Source of the DNA: Allolobophora icterica
Lineage: Eukaryota; Annelida; Clitellata; Crassiclitellata; Lumbricidae
NCBI GenBank assembly: GCA_963556255.1
Contig: OY744607.1
Location: 42,303,247 to 42,367,246, forward strand
Direction: 5' to 3'
Length of the DNA: 64,000 bases
The notes below the pieces were generated by a model, which was not told the origin of the DNA, made no database searches, and saw only the letters and a program-made list of their open reading frames with translations. The position numbers and the translations under genes were made by a program. Below, in pieces: positions 24,480-36,249 of the stretch (within the stretch, counting starts at the first letter, position 1; the number at the start of each line of letters is the position of its first letter).

Positions 24480-25565
24480 CACGAGATGCAGCTGTAATAG
24501 GCCCCTAGATGTCGTTAATAGTCTTCGGAGAATGGGTTGCACTTACCTACACAACAAATAATGTTAAAATTTTCTTAATTTCTGGTCTCAATAATTCCTA
24601 GTTACTCCAAATTCCATTAGAAGATGCCTGAACAATCGGTGAGCAAGAATAATTACTCAGAAAAAATTAGCGTCAACGTTTTGTGGGCAAACTAAAAAAA
24701 AACCATAAATATCAATATGAATCCAATCAACGTGCAGAAAGCCGTATTCTTCGAAAGCAAATCTCGCTAAATGGAGAAAAGTGTCTTGATGCACGCAAAC
24801 AGTCAATTTACGTCTCCGTTTTTCGGTCAAGGAAAGGAATTTCGGAAATTCTTTTCTTTCGGGATTGTCTGTTACTGAATGGAATGGATGCACTATTTAT
24901 ACGGACTAAACTCGAGTAATTTTGGAAAGTCGGACGACTAAATAAAGAACAGCTTACACACGCCTTGCGACCGTTTGGCTTCTCGTTGGAGTTTTGTGTT
25001 GGAAGCGTCTTACTGCGTCACCTAACTGTGTAATGCGGTGATTAAGTCACGATAATTATATTAGTTGGGCCCGCTTCTCGGCTTCTTCTGTTGTTATGGG
25101 GAAGTCTGCGTGATTTTATGAGCGGCATCTCTCCTGGAATGAGGACCCTCTCGTCCGGCCCCTGTTTTATAGCATTAGCTATGCAGCTCTGAGATATTGT
25201 GAGTTTAGAGTCACGTATTGCCCTCTCTTGGGTGGTGAATACATTCATGATGCAAATGGAGATTTTTGTGGCATGTTTAAGCACGTCGCGATGTTGTATA
25301 ATTCGGAAGTGTCTCAAGGTTTATAGGTTGCTTGGAGTGTATCAAGGTCTATAACGTTGCTTGGGTTGGAGTATGCATTAGGGATGCTAATGGCGATTTC
25401 CTGTATATTGAAGTATCTCGTGAATCACTGATTTCTGCAGATCAATGCCTATCTCAGAGTTCTAATATTGTGTATGGGATCAATATCATAGTTATTATCG
25501 GTAATTAATTAATACTATGATTACTGTTGTGTGTTGACTTTCTTGTTCTTAATATTATTATTATT
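24480..25565. other. No gene recognised
   Basis: AT-rich DNA with short frames at 24657-24919 and 25042-25317, none recognisable. Nothing else noted. Confidence 0.4.
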
Positions 25566-25574
25566 TCTTATTGA

Positions 25575-25841
25575 CAGTGCTTTTTTCAGCCGGAACGCAC
25601 CGGAACGGCGTTCCGGCACCTTTTTCAGCTACTAAAAAATAATTTATTTATTTTAATAATAAAAACAGTAATTTAGTTATTTTAATTTAATTTAAGTGTT
25701 TTAAAACTTTATTCAATGTTTATTGAGACCCGTCCCAACCCCCAATCCCATTTTTCTCGTGATTTTAGCCCGCCCATAATTGTTGCGTTCCGGAACCTAT
25801 TGTTCCGTTCCGGAACCTTTTTTTCTAGAAAAAAAGCACTG
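25575..25841. mobile_element. hAT-type MITE, CCGGAACG family, copy 2
   Basis: A 267-bp element nearly collinear with 23221-23486. Ends: CAGTGCTTTTTTCAGCCGG on the left and, complemented, CAGTGCTTTTTTTCTAG on the right. Flanks CTTATTGA (25567-25574) and CTTATTAG (25842-25849) match at 6 of 8 positions. The motif CGGAAC appears as two direct and one inverted copy within 50 bp of the left end and in two blocks near the right end. Non-coding. Confidence 0.88.
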
Positions 25842-26035
25842 CTTATTAGTGATAATATTATTCAGTATACGAATACCATCGTTAATTAATATCATTAATT
25901 GTTCTACTGCTGCTGCTGCTGCTGCACGTTTTGGATATTAAGGAGGTGTTTTTATCTAAGATGATGGCCTCCTGGGCTTCGTATATTTTGACAATGCGAT
26001 CAATGGCTGCCTCTCTTAAGTGACTGTTATGCTTT

Positions 26036-26770
26036 TTTTCTTCTTCTTTTGCTTCTTCTTTTGCTTCCCCGTTTGCTTCTTTTGGCTTCTTCTTTTGCTT
26101 CTCCGTTTGCTTCTTTTTTGCTTCTTATTTTGCTTCTTATTTTGCTTCTTCGTTTGCTTCTTCTTCTTCTTCTCCTTCTCCCTCATCTTCTCTGTCTCCT
26201 TCTTCTTCTTCGTTTGCTTTTTCTTTTTCTTCTTTTGCTTCTTCTTTTGCTTCTTCCTTTTGTTTCTTCCTTTTGTTTCTTCTTTTGTTTCTTCTTTTGC
26301 TTCTTCTTCTTCTTCTTCTTCTTCTTCTTCTTCTTCTTCTTCTTCTTCTTCTTCTTCCTCTTCCTCTTCCTCTTCCTCTTCCTCTTCCTCTTCCTCTTCC
26401 TCTTCCTCTTCCTCTTCCTCTTCCTCTTCCTCTTCCTCTTCCTCTTCCTCTTCCTCTTCCTCTTCCTCTTCCTCTTCCTCTTCCTCTTCCTCTTCCTCTT
26501 CCTCTTCCTCTTCCTCTTCCTCTTCTTCTTCTTCTTCTTCTTCTTCTTCTTCTTCTTCTTCTTCTTCTTCTTCTTCTTCTTCTTCTTCTTCTTCTTCTTC
26601 TTCTTCTTCTTCTTCTTCTTCTTCTGTCTCTCTTCTGCTTCTTCGTGCTCTTCTTCTTTCTTCTTCGTATTCGTTCTTGTTTAATTCTTCTTCAATATCT
26701 TCATATCTTAGTATTATTCTTCTTCTTTTTTGTTTCTTCTTCTTCTCTTTCTTCTCCTTCTTCCTTATGG
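26036..26770. repeat. (CTT)n-(TTCCTC)n-(CTT)n polypyrimidine tract
   Basis: About 730 bp almost purely pyrimidine. The core at about 26356-26524 is roughly 28 perfect TTCCTC hexamers, flanked on both sides by (CTT)n. Frames of up to 260 codons (poly-Ser, poly-Leu, Leu-Pro, poly-Phe, poly-Glu) are repeat translations. Confidence 0.97.
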
Positions 26771-26814
26771 GATGCATTACTATAAATAAGCGAACTCTGT
26801 GAGCTTTTGTTGAA

Positions 26815-27270
26815 AGCCACAGATTAATGTTACGCAGCCCGATGTTATTACAATCACACTTAGGTTACATTACGCTTCCCTACATCACCTTGAATGAAAT
26901 TAGTAGCTTACAAATCGCATTACTTGACAACACATTACATTTCACTACATCACATCTTGCATTAAATCTAACCAGTTTACGAGAAACAACGAAGCGATCT
27001 CACTATCAGTAGAGTTGCATGCGTCAGTAAATGTCGGTTTACGATGCGATGACGGTTGCAATCGCATTTGGTTTTGTCGTGACCGTGTTGCTAATGAGAG
27101 TCTCAGTACTACCATCAATCACAAGAGTTTGTCCGAGATAAGAAACTGTGCATACCGAAGTCTACTTTATGTTCAGACCATCCCTTTAAATGCGCGTAGA
27201 AATGCACGGAAACCGGGGTTTATATCTCGCACTCTCACCCTTTTACAAGGTCTTTAAAACTGTTCTTTAT
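26815..27270. other. No gene; ACATTAC-like degenerate repeats
   Basis: From 26825 to 26970, ATTACA/ACATTAC/ACATCAC phrases recur irregularly. The remainder has no recognised feature. Confidence 0.4.
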
Positions 27271-27345
27271 CGCCATGGGGTTGGGTTGGGAGCGCCTCTG
27301 AGTAGTCATCTCGGAGAGGCGCTATATAAGTGCTCTGCACGAATG
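27270..27345 (+). mobile_element. L2-type 3' tail
   Basis: Contains GGGTTGGGAGCGCCTCTGAG, then GAGAGGCGCTATATAAG and GAATGAATC. This is the same ending as the LINE and SINE copies at 12585 and 43805. No coding part. Confidence 0.7.
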
Positions 27346-27649
27346 AATCAGCGAACTCGTTGCATGTGAGGTCACGCCTGTATACGGACTTTGAAGTTGT
27401 TTCGTCCAGCCACACGAATAGCACACTAGACAACAGAGGAACTTATTCGCTCATAACTTTAGCAACGTTTATGCACGCCGGCGAGAGTTGGATTTGTAAG
27501 ATAACCGAAAGCCGCTACGAAAATCAGAGGCGGACCTGACACTACACTTCCGAAGAGCGTTTATGGGGTGTTTAAAAATGTGGCACCTTCTGTTCTGGAG
27601 ATAGTCTGGCTAAATCCATCGTATGGACGGATACTTCAACATACGTAAT

Positions 27650-28085
27650 GGATAGACACAGAGAGACCGAGACAGAGAAAGGTACAAAGAAAGAGGCAGA
27701 GAAAGAGAGTGACAAGCAGAAAAAGAGACATAGAAAGAGGCAGGGAAAGACACAAGGAAAGAGCCAGGAAATGCAACAGAGATAGAGATAGAGACAGAGA
27801 CTGGGAAATATACTAAGATACAGAGACAGGGAGAGACAAATAGATAGAGAAAGAAACAGCGAAAGAGGCACATAAAAAGACAGGGAAAGAAGCAGAGAAA
27901 GAGAGAGACATGCAGAGAAAGAGACAAAGGCAAAGGCAAATAAAGAGACAGAGAAAGACACAGAAAAAGCCACAGAGAAAAAAGAGAGACAGAGACTGAG
28001 AAAGAGACAAAGATATAGAGATAGGGACAGATAAAGGGATAGGAAAATAGACAGAGAAAGAGGCAGAGGAAAAAACACAGCAAGA
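27650..28085. repeat. Degenerate (GAGACA)n tract
   Basis: Heavily diverged purine-rich GAGACAGAGAAAG repeats. Minus-strand Phe/Leu/Ser/Cys frames are translations of it. Confidence 0.85.
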
Positions 28086-28089
28086 GCAT

Positions 28090-29305
28090 GCAGCTGTTCG
28101 TTTCACGTGTCTGTTATGAAAATTGCTTCTTTTCAGCTCGTGCTCCAAGCATCGTGTCTGCTATACAATCCTATTGGACCGTTAAAGCTGGAGCAGGTGC
28201 GACCCATAAATGAAAGAAGATCGCCAGATACAACGAATCGAATAAGCCTATGGCTCAACCGACCTTCATCCCCCGCTGCTCATATTATTTCTTCGCCAGC
28301 CTGCCAATCTAAACTGTAAACGGCGCTTTTCAAAGAAATCTTTCCCTCGAATCCTGTTTTTTTTCATTATCTGACTCGCTGCTATATTTCCAAAAACCAT
28401 CCACCGTATTCGTCGCCCGTCTAATCCTCGGATCTGGACTATAGAAACCAAACCTAGCCACACAAGCAACGAAAGGCGTAACTGTGTGCTGTGCCGATGA
28501 CAGCGACAATTTCTAAGGCGCCGTAACTCAGTCAAGCTGTTACAAAGGCGCCGTCACAACAAAAACGCAACAAAATCACTAAGCTTAATCAAGATCAGCC
28601 TAGTGTACAGAAAAGTCATCATGTCTAGTCTTGAAAGACTCCACTGAGTCGGCAGAGCGAGAAGGAGAAGACTGTTCTATCGATAGAGTCCGCCCATCAT
28701 CACTTTTAAAAAGTGGCGGTGATTGTCACTACCACTCTTTGGCCGTGCATCGAAAAATTTCTTTGCGACATGATAGCTTCATTTTGGTTTGACGAAAGTT
28801 CTATCCACGACGATTAACGTTGTTTTATTCTTGCATACTGAACTATCGCAACGCTGACACATGCCTTCACGTTAACTTACTTATTGTTTTCTGTTGAATT
28901 AGTTGGTGACGTAATCCATCTTGTTGTAGTTGACATCGGAAGAGGGAATTGTTCACCACCCGTTTGTGGGGCAAAGGTGCGTATTCGCCTGCATCATCTA
29001 TTTACTTTTAGTCGGTTCCCGTGACTTAGCTCGTTTGGAGCTGAATACATCTTGAGGTAATGAATACGACACATACGGATTGAATGTCGTTATATTATGT
29101 CGAACCTTGACTTTTCTGGCTATGCATAGTGTTATCTAACTGCTTCGATAAGTTAGCATGACTGTCTGACTACAGGGCACAGTCTGGTACTGGTCACTTT
29201 TTGTCTCTTTAGCGTTCGCGCTACACTGGTGTCTACAACTCCCAAACATAATGTGTACCGATGCATACCACAGCGTTGATATTTCTGGCCATGCTTAGCT
29301 CCTCA
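28090..29305. other. No gene recognised
   Basis: Frames at 28107-28319 and 28266-28535 show no known domain. Two copies of AAGGCGCCGT occur at about 28515 and 28545. Nothing else supported. Confidence 0.4.
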
Positions 29306-29318
29306 GGGTCACCCTGAC

Positions 29319-30287
29319 CAGTGGTGTAGTGGTAAAATCAGCAGTGGGTATACTGTCAATTGTAGTGTTCGAGTTCTCGGGCGCGGAGCGCCCAAGAAAA
29401 TCCGACTAGGGGGTCTGGGGGAGCGTCATAAGCTCCCCCAGCGGGGTCCGGGGCAGATTTTAAGGAATTTAGTTATAAATTCTTGCATGGAAAACTGATT
29501 TGAAAATAAGTATTTCTCACATATGAAATAGCTTAAGAAATATCAAGACTTTGACGACATCATGAAAGAATTTTTTAAAAGTTGAACATGTTGAAAACAA
29601 TCAATCCAAAGAGAATATTGAATAGTACAGTCGAATAGTACACCTGTTAGCTACAGCTTTTTTTCCAAGTTCCAACCCTGTACAAGTCTACAACGTAGAA
29701 CTGGAATTATATATTTTCCATAGTGCATGAAGATTGCTGTCATATGTTGGTACCTTGCATTGACGTGAACGTGTATCTGTGGCACCACGGTGGTTTATTT
29801 TCCACGATTTCACATACGGTTTACAATCGAACAAGGATAGCGGTGGCCCATTGATTTTTATGAACATTATGCTACCCAGAGTCGCAATAAGCAAAGAATT
29901 TCTGACATCAGTTTGAATGTTATTCATCACGCTGAACGCCCTCTCACATTCACTGGAGCTGCATGGTATGCTACGGATACACAGTGCCAATGGTCGTAGA
30001 TCTTTAGGCTCAACAGAAGGGTCTTCAACATATTCTCTCATACCTCTGATGGTCTTCTCTGTATCAATGTTCCACCTCCTGCACAGACGTCGTACTTCGG
30101 TTTCTCCATGCCGAATTGATGGACTATGAGGCCATTTACTTGGGTCAATAATGTCTATGTCCTGCAGGAACTGAGATTCAGCGTATACTCGCGTTATTCA
30201 CCAAATTCCAGTGGGTATACGGTGCTAGCTAATAATTTTCAGTGGGTATACGCCGTATACCCGCGTATACCCTCGACTACACCACTG
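29319..30287 (-). mobile_element. hAT transposon, internally deleted
   Basis: Perfect 12-bp inverted ends CAGTGGTGTAGT (29319-29330; complement 30276-30287) and an exact 8-bp target duplication ACCCTGAC (29311-29318; 30288-30295). The element is 969 bp, far shorter than an autonomous hAT. The minus strand keeps the C-terminal part of the transposase (29688-30041). GGGTATAC is present near the left end and as two direct copies plus one inverted copy near the right end. Ends are identical to those of 2256-2537. Confidence 0.95.
29688..30041 (-). pseudogene. hAT transposase C-terminal dimerisation region
   Basis: The 117-codon frame includes IRSIPCSSSECERAFSVMNN at about residues 23-42, then TDVRNSLL, SIMFIKINGPPL and PYVKSW. 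The PCSSxECERxFSxMN block with a following R(N)SLL is the hallmark of the hAT C-terminal dimerisation domain, of the kind found in KIAA1586-like domesticated and transposon proteins. The BED zinc finger and the catalytic acidic residues upstream are missing, so this is a remnant. It lies wholly within the TIRs of 29319-30287. Confidence 0.88.
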
Positions 30288-30371
30288 ACCCTGACCGCCG
30301 TATTTAGTCATCTGTCCGAATGTCCACTTGCGGTACAACACTCCGACCGATCGATTGTCCAGCTTAACTGG

Positions 30372-30600
30372 TAGTCGACTGGTTGAGCGCACACCTCGTT
30401 CTACAGAGCGTTAGGGGTTCTAGCTTTGTCTGGGACGGTTCCTTAACGCAAAAAGTTTTATTTATACGACAACATGCGTGTATTGATGAGTTGTTTGCGC
30501 CACTGAAGACTTTTTTCTTGAAGTGGCGCTTTATAAATGTCAGCAGATTACAATTACAATTAGAATCGAAGCGACTGTACGCTGACCTTAATTCTAATCT
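30372..30600 (+). mobile_element. tRNA-derived SINE with L2-type tail, decayed
   Basis: Head TAGTCGACTGGTTGAGCGC (box A-like) and GTTAGGGGTTCTAGC (box B with changes), then GTCTGGGACGGTT. The 3' end is TTGAAGTGGCGCTTTATAAAT with an (ATTACA)n-type tail at about 30548-30562. It combines a family A head with a LINE-like 3' end. Confidence 0.7.
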
Positions 30601-30609
30601 AATCTAGGT

Positions 30610-30905
30610 CAGGACTGAAAGTGATCCGGGTCTGACCATGTCTGCGACCCGGCATTCATTTCCGCGACCTGTATTTTTTGTCTATGCAAAACTTGCATGC
30701 TACGAGGTTATATTACATTTAAATTTAATTAATGTGATCATGCTCAGTGAGCTTGTAATTGTATACATCAGTTTGGGTTTTGATTCTCGATTTACTTTAA
30801 TCTGAAATGCCGCGCGTGCCAAGTCAAGCGACTCATATGAGGAAAATCAAGGGAGACGAATCGCAACTGAGACCCGGCTATTTGTTTCAAACGACTTTCA
30901 GACTG
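30610..30905. mobile_element. hAT-like MITE with CCGGGTCT motif
   Basis: A 296-bp element. Left end CAGGACTGAAAGT; right end, complemented, CAGTCTGAAAGTC. Flanks ATCTAGGT (30602-30609) and ATCTAAGT (30906-30913) match at 7 of 8 positions. CCGGGTCT occurs inside both ends, and GCGACC(C/T)G recurs in the left part. It is inserted near the tail of the preceding SINE. Non-coding. Confidence 0.7.
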
Positions 30906-30913
30906 ATCTAAGT

Positions 30914-31330
30914 TAATCTAATCGTGTGTCTTTTATAGCGCCACAATAAATAATGCCCAGAGCTTCAGTCGATGTCGTTCTAAATGGATAGTTTAAACGG
31001 ATAGTCAGACAAATGAGTCTAATGAGATTAAGTTGGTTGAAACAGAAACGCATTAAATGAACAACGGAACGATACCAAGGATAAAGCATTGCGAAAGGAT
31101 TGCTGAATGTGGATGTGTGTTACAGAACAGTGGTCCAGTAACAGAAACTACCAAGAGGAGTAATCACTCGAGGAGTGGCAACAGAAAGAAAATCCGTCTA
31201 CCTAATCGAGGAAAAAGATAGGTCTGAGTGGTGACCACATTTCGAGACAATGCGGTTGACTTGCATTCTATTTGTAATATTATTAGCAACTCCTTAACAG
31301 CCGGCGTCTATTGTACAAGGAACCAAAAGT
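30914..31330. other. No gene recognised
   Basis: Unique-looking DNA; nothing supported. Confidence 0.4.
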
Positions 31331-31339
31331 TAGGTTAAA

Positions 31340-31981
<642 letters not shown>

Positions 31982-32304
31982 ATTTAATACTCAGAAAGGC
32001 GACCCGCTAAATGCAATGTCTTGAAGCTTACCTCTTCGACAGGCTTTTCACCCATATAGATGCTTTTTATTCAGGATTAAGAGCAACCATGATGACCAAA
32101 TAACATTTCAAGAGGTTCATTCTACCAAACAAAACTCTGCAAAATGCATAAAATGTGAAAAAGTAAAGAATGTGAAAAGATGTAAGTGGATAAGAACCCT
32201 GTTGAAAGTCTAACCGCTTTCACATCCCATCTTAACCTATGTATGATTTCTAAGCGTTAATTATGCCGTTGATACCAGAATATCATTAACAGCTCTTCTT
32301 CTGC

Positions 32305-33722
32305 TTCTTCTTCGTAATCGTAATCTCCAATTTTCTAAAGCGCCACTGTAAAGCTGAGCGCAAAGCACCAGCTTATTCAAGAGCGCTGTGACGTATTCGA
32401 GGGGTTGTCCAGAAATCGATGTCCGTTGGTGGTCCGAGTTCGGTTGCCAGAGAGACCAGAGAGAGGCAGAGCAGCTGTCACGGAGGGTTTAGTGGAGAAC
32501 GAGATAGTTTTGAAGGCAGAGGATCCGATGGATCAGGGTAATAATTCTTGAAGAGATGAGTCTTCAATTTGGAGTGGAAAGCCTGTGGGGTGATGAGTAG
32601 ATGAGCCGAGGTAGATGACGATGAGTGAGTGGCGGTATTGGTGGTGGAACTGAGAAAATGCGGAATTCGGGAGGAAGTTCGTTCCAGAGTTTAGGTGCAG
32701 TTTGGGATATGGATCGGTTGGAGAACTTTAGGCGAGTAGTGACTGGAGGACGGGAGAGAGTGAGATATATGGATGAACGGGTAGACCGGGGTGGCTGGAT
32801 AGTGAAGAGTTCGCGAAGGTACTTTCGCTGGGAGCATTGTAATGTGTTGTAGGTTAGCGACAAGACTTTGAAGTGGATTCGCTCAGGGATTTTTAGCCAG
32901 TGGAGCGATATAAGAACAGGAGTGATATGGTGATGCTTAGGTGTCCTGGTGAAGGCGCGGGCGAGAGAATTTTGGATGAGTTGTAGACGCTTAATTTGGG
33001 TGGATTCGAGGTTAAGGAAAATGGAATTGCAGTAATCAAGCTTAGAGTGGACAATGGAGGTAGCGATAGTGGATGCAGTTTTAAAGTCAAGCATGGGTCG
33101 GATGCGGCGCAGGTCACAAATATGCATGAAGCAGGTGCGCGAGAGGTTGGAGATGTGATTAGAGAAGGATAAATGTGGATAAAGGTAACGCCAAGATTGA
33201 GAACAGGTAAATCGGAGGTGAAAGCGAGAGATGAAGAGCTGGTGGGTAAGTTTATGGAAGGGTCGGGGATTTTCTTGATCTGATCTGGAAGGCCAAGGAT
33301 AATAAATTCAGTTTTGGCAGGGTTGAGACAGAGGAGGTTGGAGGACATCCATTTAGAGATTAGTTGACCACATCGAGTAGTTGAGCAATGGAGGTGGAGA
33401 AAGAGCTAGGGGAGAATGATATGAAGAGTCGGATGTCGTCTACATACAGATGGTGGTCAACAGAAGAGGATTTTATGAGATGGCTCAGGGGTGTAGTGTA
33501 GAGGATGAAGAAATGTGGACCTAGGACGGAGCCTTGAGGAACACCACAAGAGAGTGGGAGGGCTTGTGACGAGTGACTGGAGGCTTTAGCAGAGAAGGTG
33601 TGTGTAGACAAGTAAGACTGGAACCAAAGTAGAGCATTGCGAGAGACGCCAAACCAAGAGGACAGCCGAAGGAGAAGTAGTTCGTGATCTATGGTGTCAA
33701 AAGCGGCAGAGATGTATGCTCT
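32305..33722 (-). mobile_element. CR1/L2-like LINE, RT domain to 3' end, frameshifted
   Basis: Minus strand, 5' to 3': AAFDTIDHELL at about 33700 (RT motif A); GVPQGSVLGP at about 33545 (motif B); LYVDDIRLF at about 33440 (motif C, YVDD in place of YADD). Next come MSSNLLCLNPAKTEF, LDYCNSIFLNL, LHWLKIPERI and SKLKT-type C-terminal sequence. Two frameshifts (about 33360 and 33180) break the frame. The 3' UTR shares AATAAGCTGGT with 3750-4085 and ends near 32305 in a short (TTACGA) tail. It lacks the endonuclease half. Confidence 0.93.
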
Positions 33723-33726
33723 TGTA

Positions 33727-34430
33727 TGTTCCGTCAGGTGTGCGCCGACGATGAGGCTTGTGCAAAAATGTACAAGATGGCTTTTTTTTTTCTGTCCCCG
33801 ATAGTATCCAGAGCCGTTCTCTAGTCCATGTCTTGTTCCTTAAGATCTTCTATCATGTTTTCCATCCATGTCTTTGTTTGTCTTCCTCGACTCCGTTCTA
33901 TCGATGTGACAATGCAATGCCCTCACTGGTAATCTCATGTCATCCATTCTTGTTACATGTCCAAACCATGTCAGTCTTCTTTTTCTAATCTTGTCTACCT
34001 GTGTTTTCGTCTGTCCCAACTTCCGGATTACCTCATTTTGGAATTCTATCTCGTCTGGTCCTCCCGATAATCTTCTTAAGCCAGTCCATGTACACCACTA
34101 GAATCCTTCTTTAATCCTCCTTCCGTAAGCACCAATACTCAGATCCATACATCAGTACTGGGATGACAAATTTCCTATAATGCAGTTTTATTTTTGTTCT
34201 TGTTGATATGCTGTTCGTCTTCTATACCCTACTCAATCTGCCAAAAATCGCTGCCGACAGGTTTATCCTGCGTTTTATGTCCTTTGCACATGAGCCATCT
34301 TCCGTTATTAATCCTCTCAGGTACATAAATTCTGTGACTTGCTGCAGCTCCTCTCCATCCAGTCTCACTTTCAGCTCTTCATGTTGTTTTCCATTAGTGG
34401 TTGTCTTCGTTAACAGTTACGAGACAATAA
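33727..34430 (-). mobile_element. RTE-like LINE, RT C-terminal fragment
   Basis: Minus strand: EELQQVTEFMYLRGLITEDG, then DIKRRINLSAAIFGRLSR, KLHYRKFVIPVLMYGSEYW, RKED, and in other frames DKIRKRRLTWFGHVTRMDD and RRRTPDGT at the end near 33730. This order (Lxx(V)xxFxYLG...LYGSExW...RLTWFGHVxR...RxxTPDG) is typical of RTE-like or similar endonuclease/RT proteins, a different clade from the adjoining LINE. Several stops and frameshifts. Its 3' end abuts the 5' break of the element at 32305-33722. Confidence 0.85.
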
Positions 34431-34689
34431 TTCACTGTTATTACATTCGTTGCAAACATCTTGGCTGCGACAGAGAAACGTTAGAATAAAAACCCGATAT
34501 AATGACGTCATGCCAATCGAGGAGACCATGGCAACAGTCTTTATGACGTAAATTCTGCGGAAATAATTGTTTTTTTTTCTGGCAGGGTTAGCATCAGCTG
34601 GAAACCTTTTTCTTAAAGCTAAAAGGAAAACTCAATATAGGCGCAGTCCTTTAGATTAGTGTTTAGAATGCATTAGGGCCTACAGTATT

Positions 34690-34865
34690 GACGTCCTTCC
34701 AAAGCTCAGAAGTGCATACATGACACACGGCAGAACATCGATGACGCTGAGTAACTGTGTATGAAGGACTTCATCAAGATCCATAGACAACAACCGATTT
34801 GGGGGAAGGCTCGAACCCTTAGTCTTCGCGTTACAGGCCGACGCTCTAACCAGTCGACCTCTATG
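34690..34865 (-). mobile_element. tRNA-derived SINE, family A
   Basis: Minus strand from about 34862: GGTCGACTGGTTAGAGCGTC (box A), GGCCTGTAACGCGAAG, AAGGGTTCGAGCCTTCC (box B). Then ATCTTGATGAAGTCCTTCAT, AGTTACTCAGCGTCATCGAT and TGTATGCACTTCTGAG. Collinear with copies at 36747, 38390 and 63428. Confidence 0.88.
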
Positions 34866-34914
34866 TCACACATATCTAAACGTGATACGTATACATAAGG
34901 AGAGAAACTGTTGC

Positions 34915-35108
<194 letters not shown>

Positions 35109-35175
35109 AAACCACAGGCAACTCTGTGAGAGTTTAGTTGTATACTGGTCCTCAAGTACGACAAACCACAGAAAC

Positions 35176-35312
35176 CAAATCTTACATCTGGAACTCACTG
35201 CAAACAAATGTCACATATGGAAACCATAGCAACCAAATGTTACATTTGGAAACTATTGCAGCCAAATGTTACATCTGGAAACCATAGCAACCAAATGTTA
35301 CACTTAGAGCCA
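35176..35312. repeat. 29-bp minisatellite
   Basis: About four and a half units of roughly 29 bp with core GGAAACCATAGCAACC and AAATGTTACAT. The core AACCATAGCAAC is shared with the longer array that starts near 35674. Confidence 0.85.
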
Positions 35313-35673
35313 ACCATTCAAGTAATGGTAACCTTCCGCGCTGTATGCAAACTAACCATGGTAAAGATGTCTGCGTGGCCCATTTACTCCTGATCACATA
35401 AATATAGCGAGTGTCTGTATGTCTTCCTCGAACCAAAAAACTTGGTAAAGCATGGTGCAAACGAAAGTTGACGTGGTGGTAAGTGGGTAAACGTGGCCTT
35501 TCACACGTACCTTGTACGTGCTTAACTGTCGATTTTAAGGCCAGCTTCCGTAAAGTGCACTTAACGTTAATGCATCGGGTCAAGCTATTGTATCGAATGT
35601 CATCTCAGATGTGTGTTAGAACTTGCAGCTGCAGTGAACGCATAAACGGGATAAGTCAGCAAGTTGCTACACG

Positions 35674-36240
35674 AAAAACCATTGCAACTGATTTTTAAAC
35701 TGATTGTTAAACTGTTATCAAAAGGACACAGAAAACCATTGCAACTGATTGTTAAACTGTTCCCAAAAAGACGCGGAAAACCATGGCAACTGATTGTTAA
35801 ACTGGTCGTAAACGACACGGAAACCATAGCAACTGATTGTTAAACTGATCCAAAAACAACACGGAAAACCATAGCAACTGATTGTTTAATTGGTGCCAAA
35901 AGGACACGGAAACCATAGCAACTGATTGTTAAACTGATCCAAAAACAACACGGAAAACCATAGCAACTGATTGTTTAATTGGTGCCAAAATGACACGGAA
36001 ACCATAGCAACTGATTGTTAAACTGATCCAAAAACAACACGGAAAACCATAGCAACTGATTGTTTAATTGGTGCCAAAATGACACGGAAACCATAGCAAC
36101 TGATTGTTAAACTGATCCAAAAACAACACGAAAAACCATAGCAAATGATTGTTAAACTGATCCAAAAACAACACGGAAAACCATAGCAACCGATTGTTAA
36201 ACTGGTCTCGAACCGACACGGAAAACAATGGTTACTGATT
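35674..36240. repeat. Two-unit (A-B) higher-order minisatellite
   Basis: Units of about 43-45 bp begin AACCATAGCAACTGATTGTT. Two subtypes alternate: A continues AAACTGATCCAAAAACAACA; B continues TAATTGGTGCCAAAA and (G/T)GACACGG. The A-B pair of about 88-90 bp repeats three times between about 35821 and 36115. Earlier and later units are more diverged. Confidence 0.9.
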
Positions 36241-36249
36241 CTTAATCTG

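Noticed and set aside
26016..26802. Open frames of up to 260 codons rich in Glu, Ser, Leu-Pro or Phe
   Set aside because: All derive from the CTT/TTCCTC repeats; no non-repetitive domain is attached.
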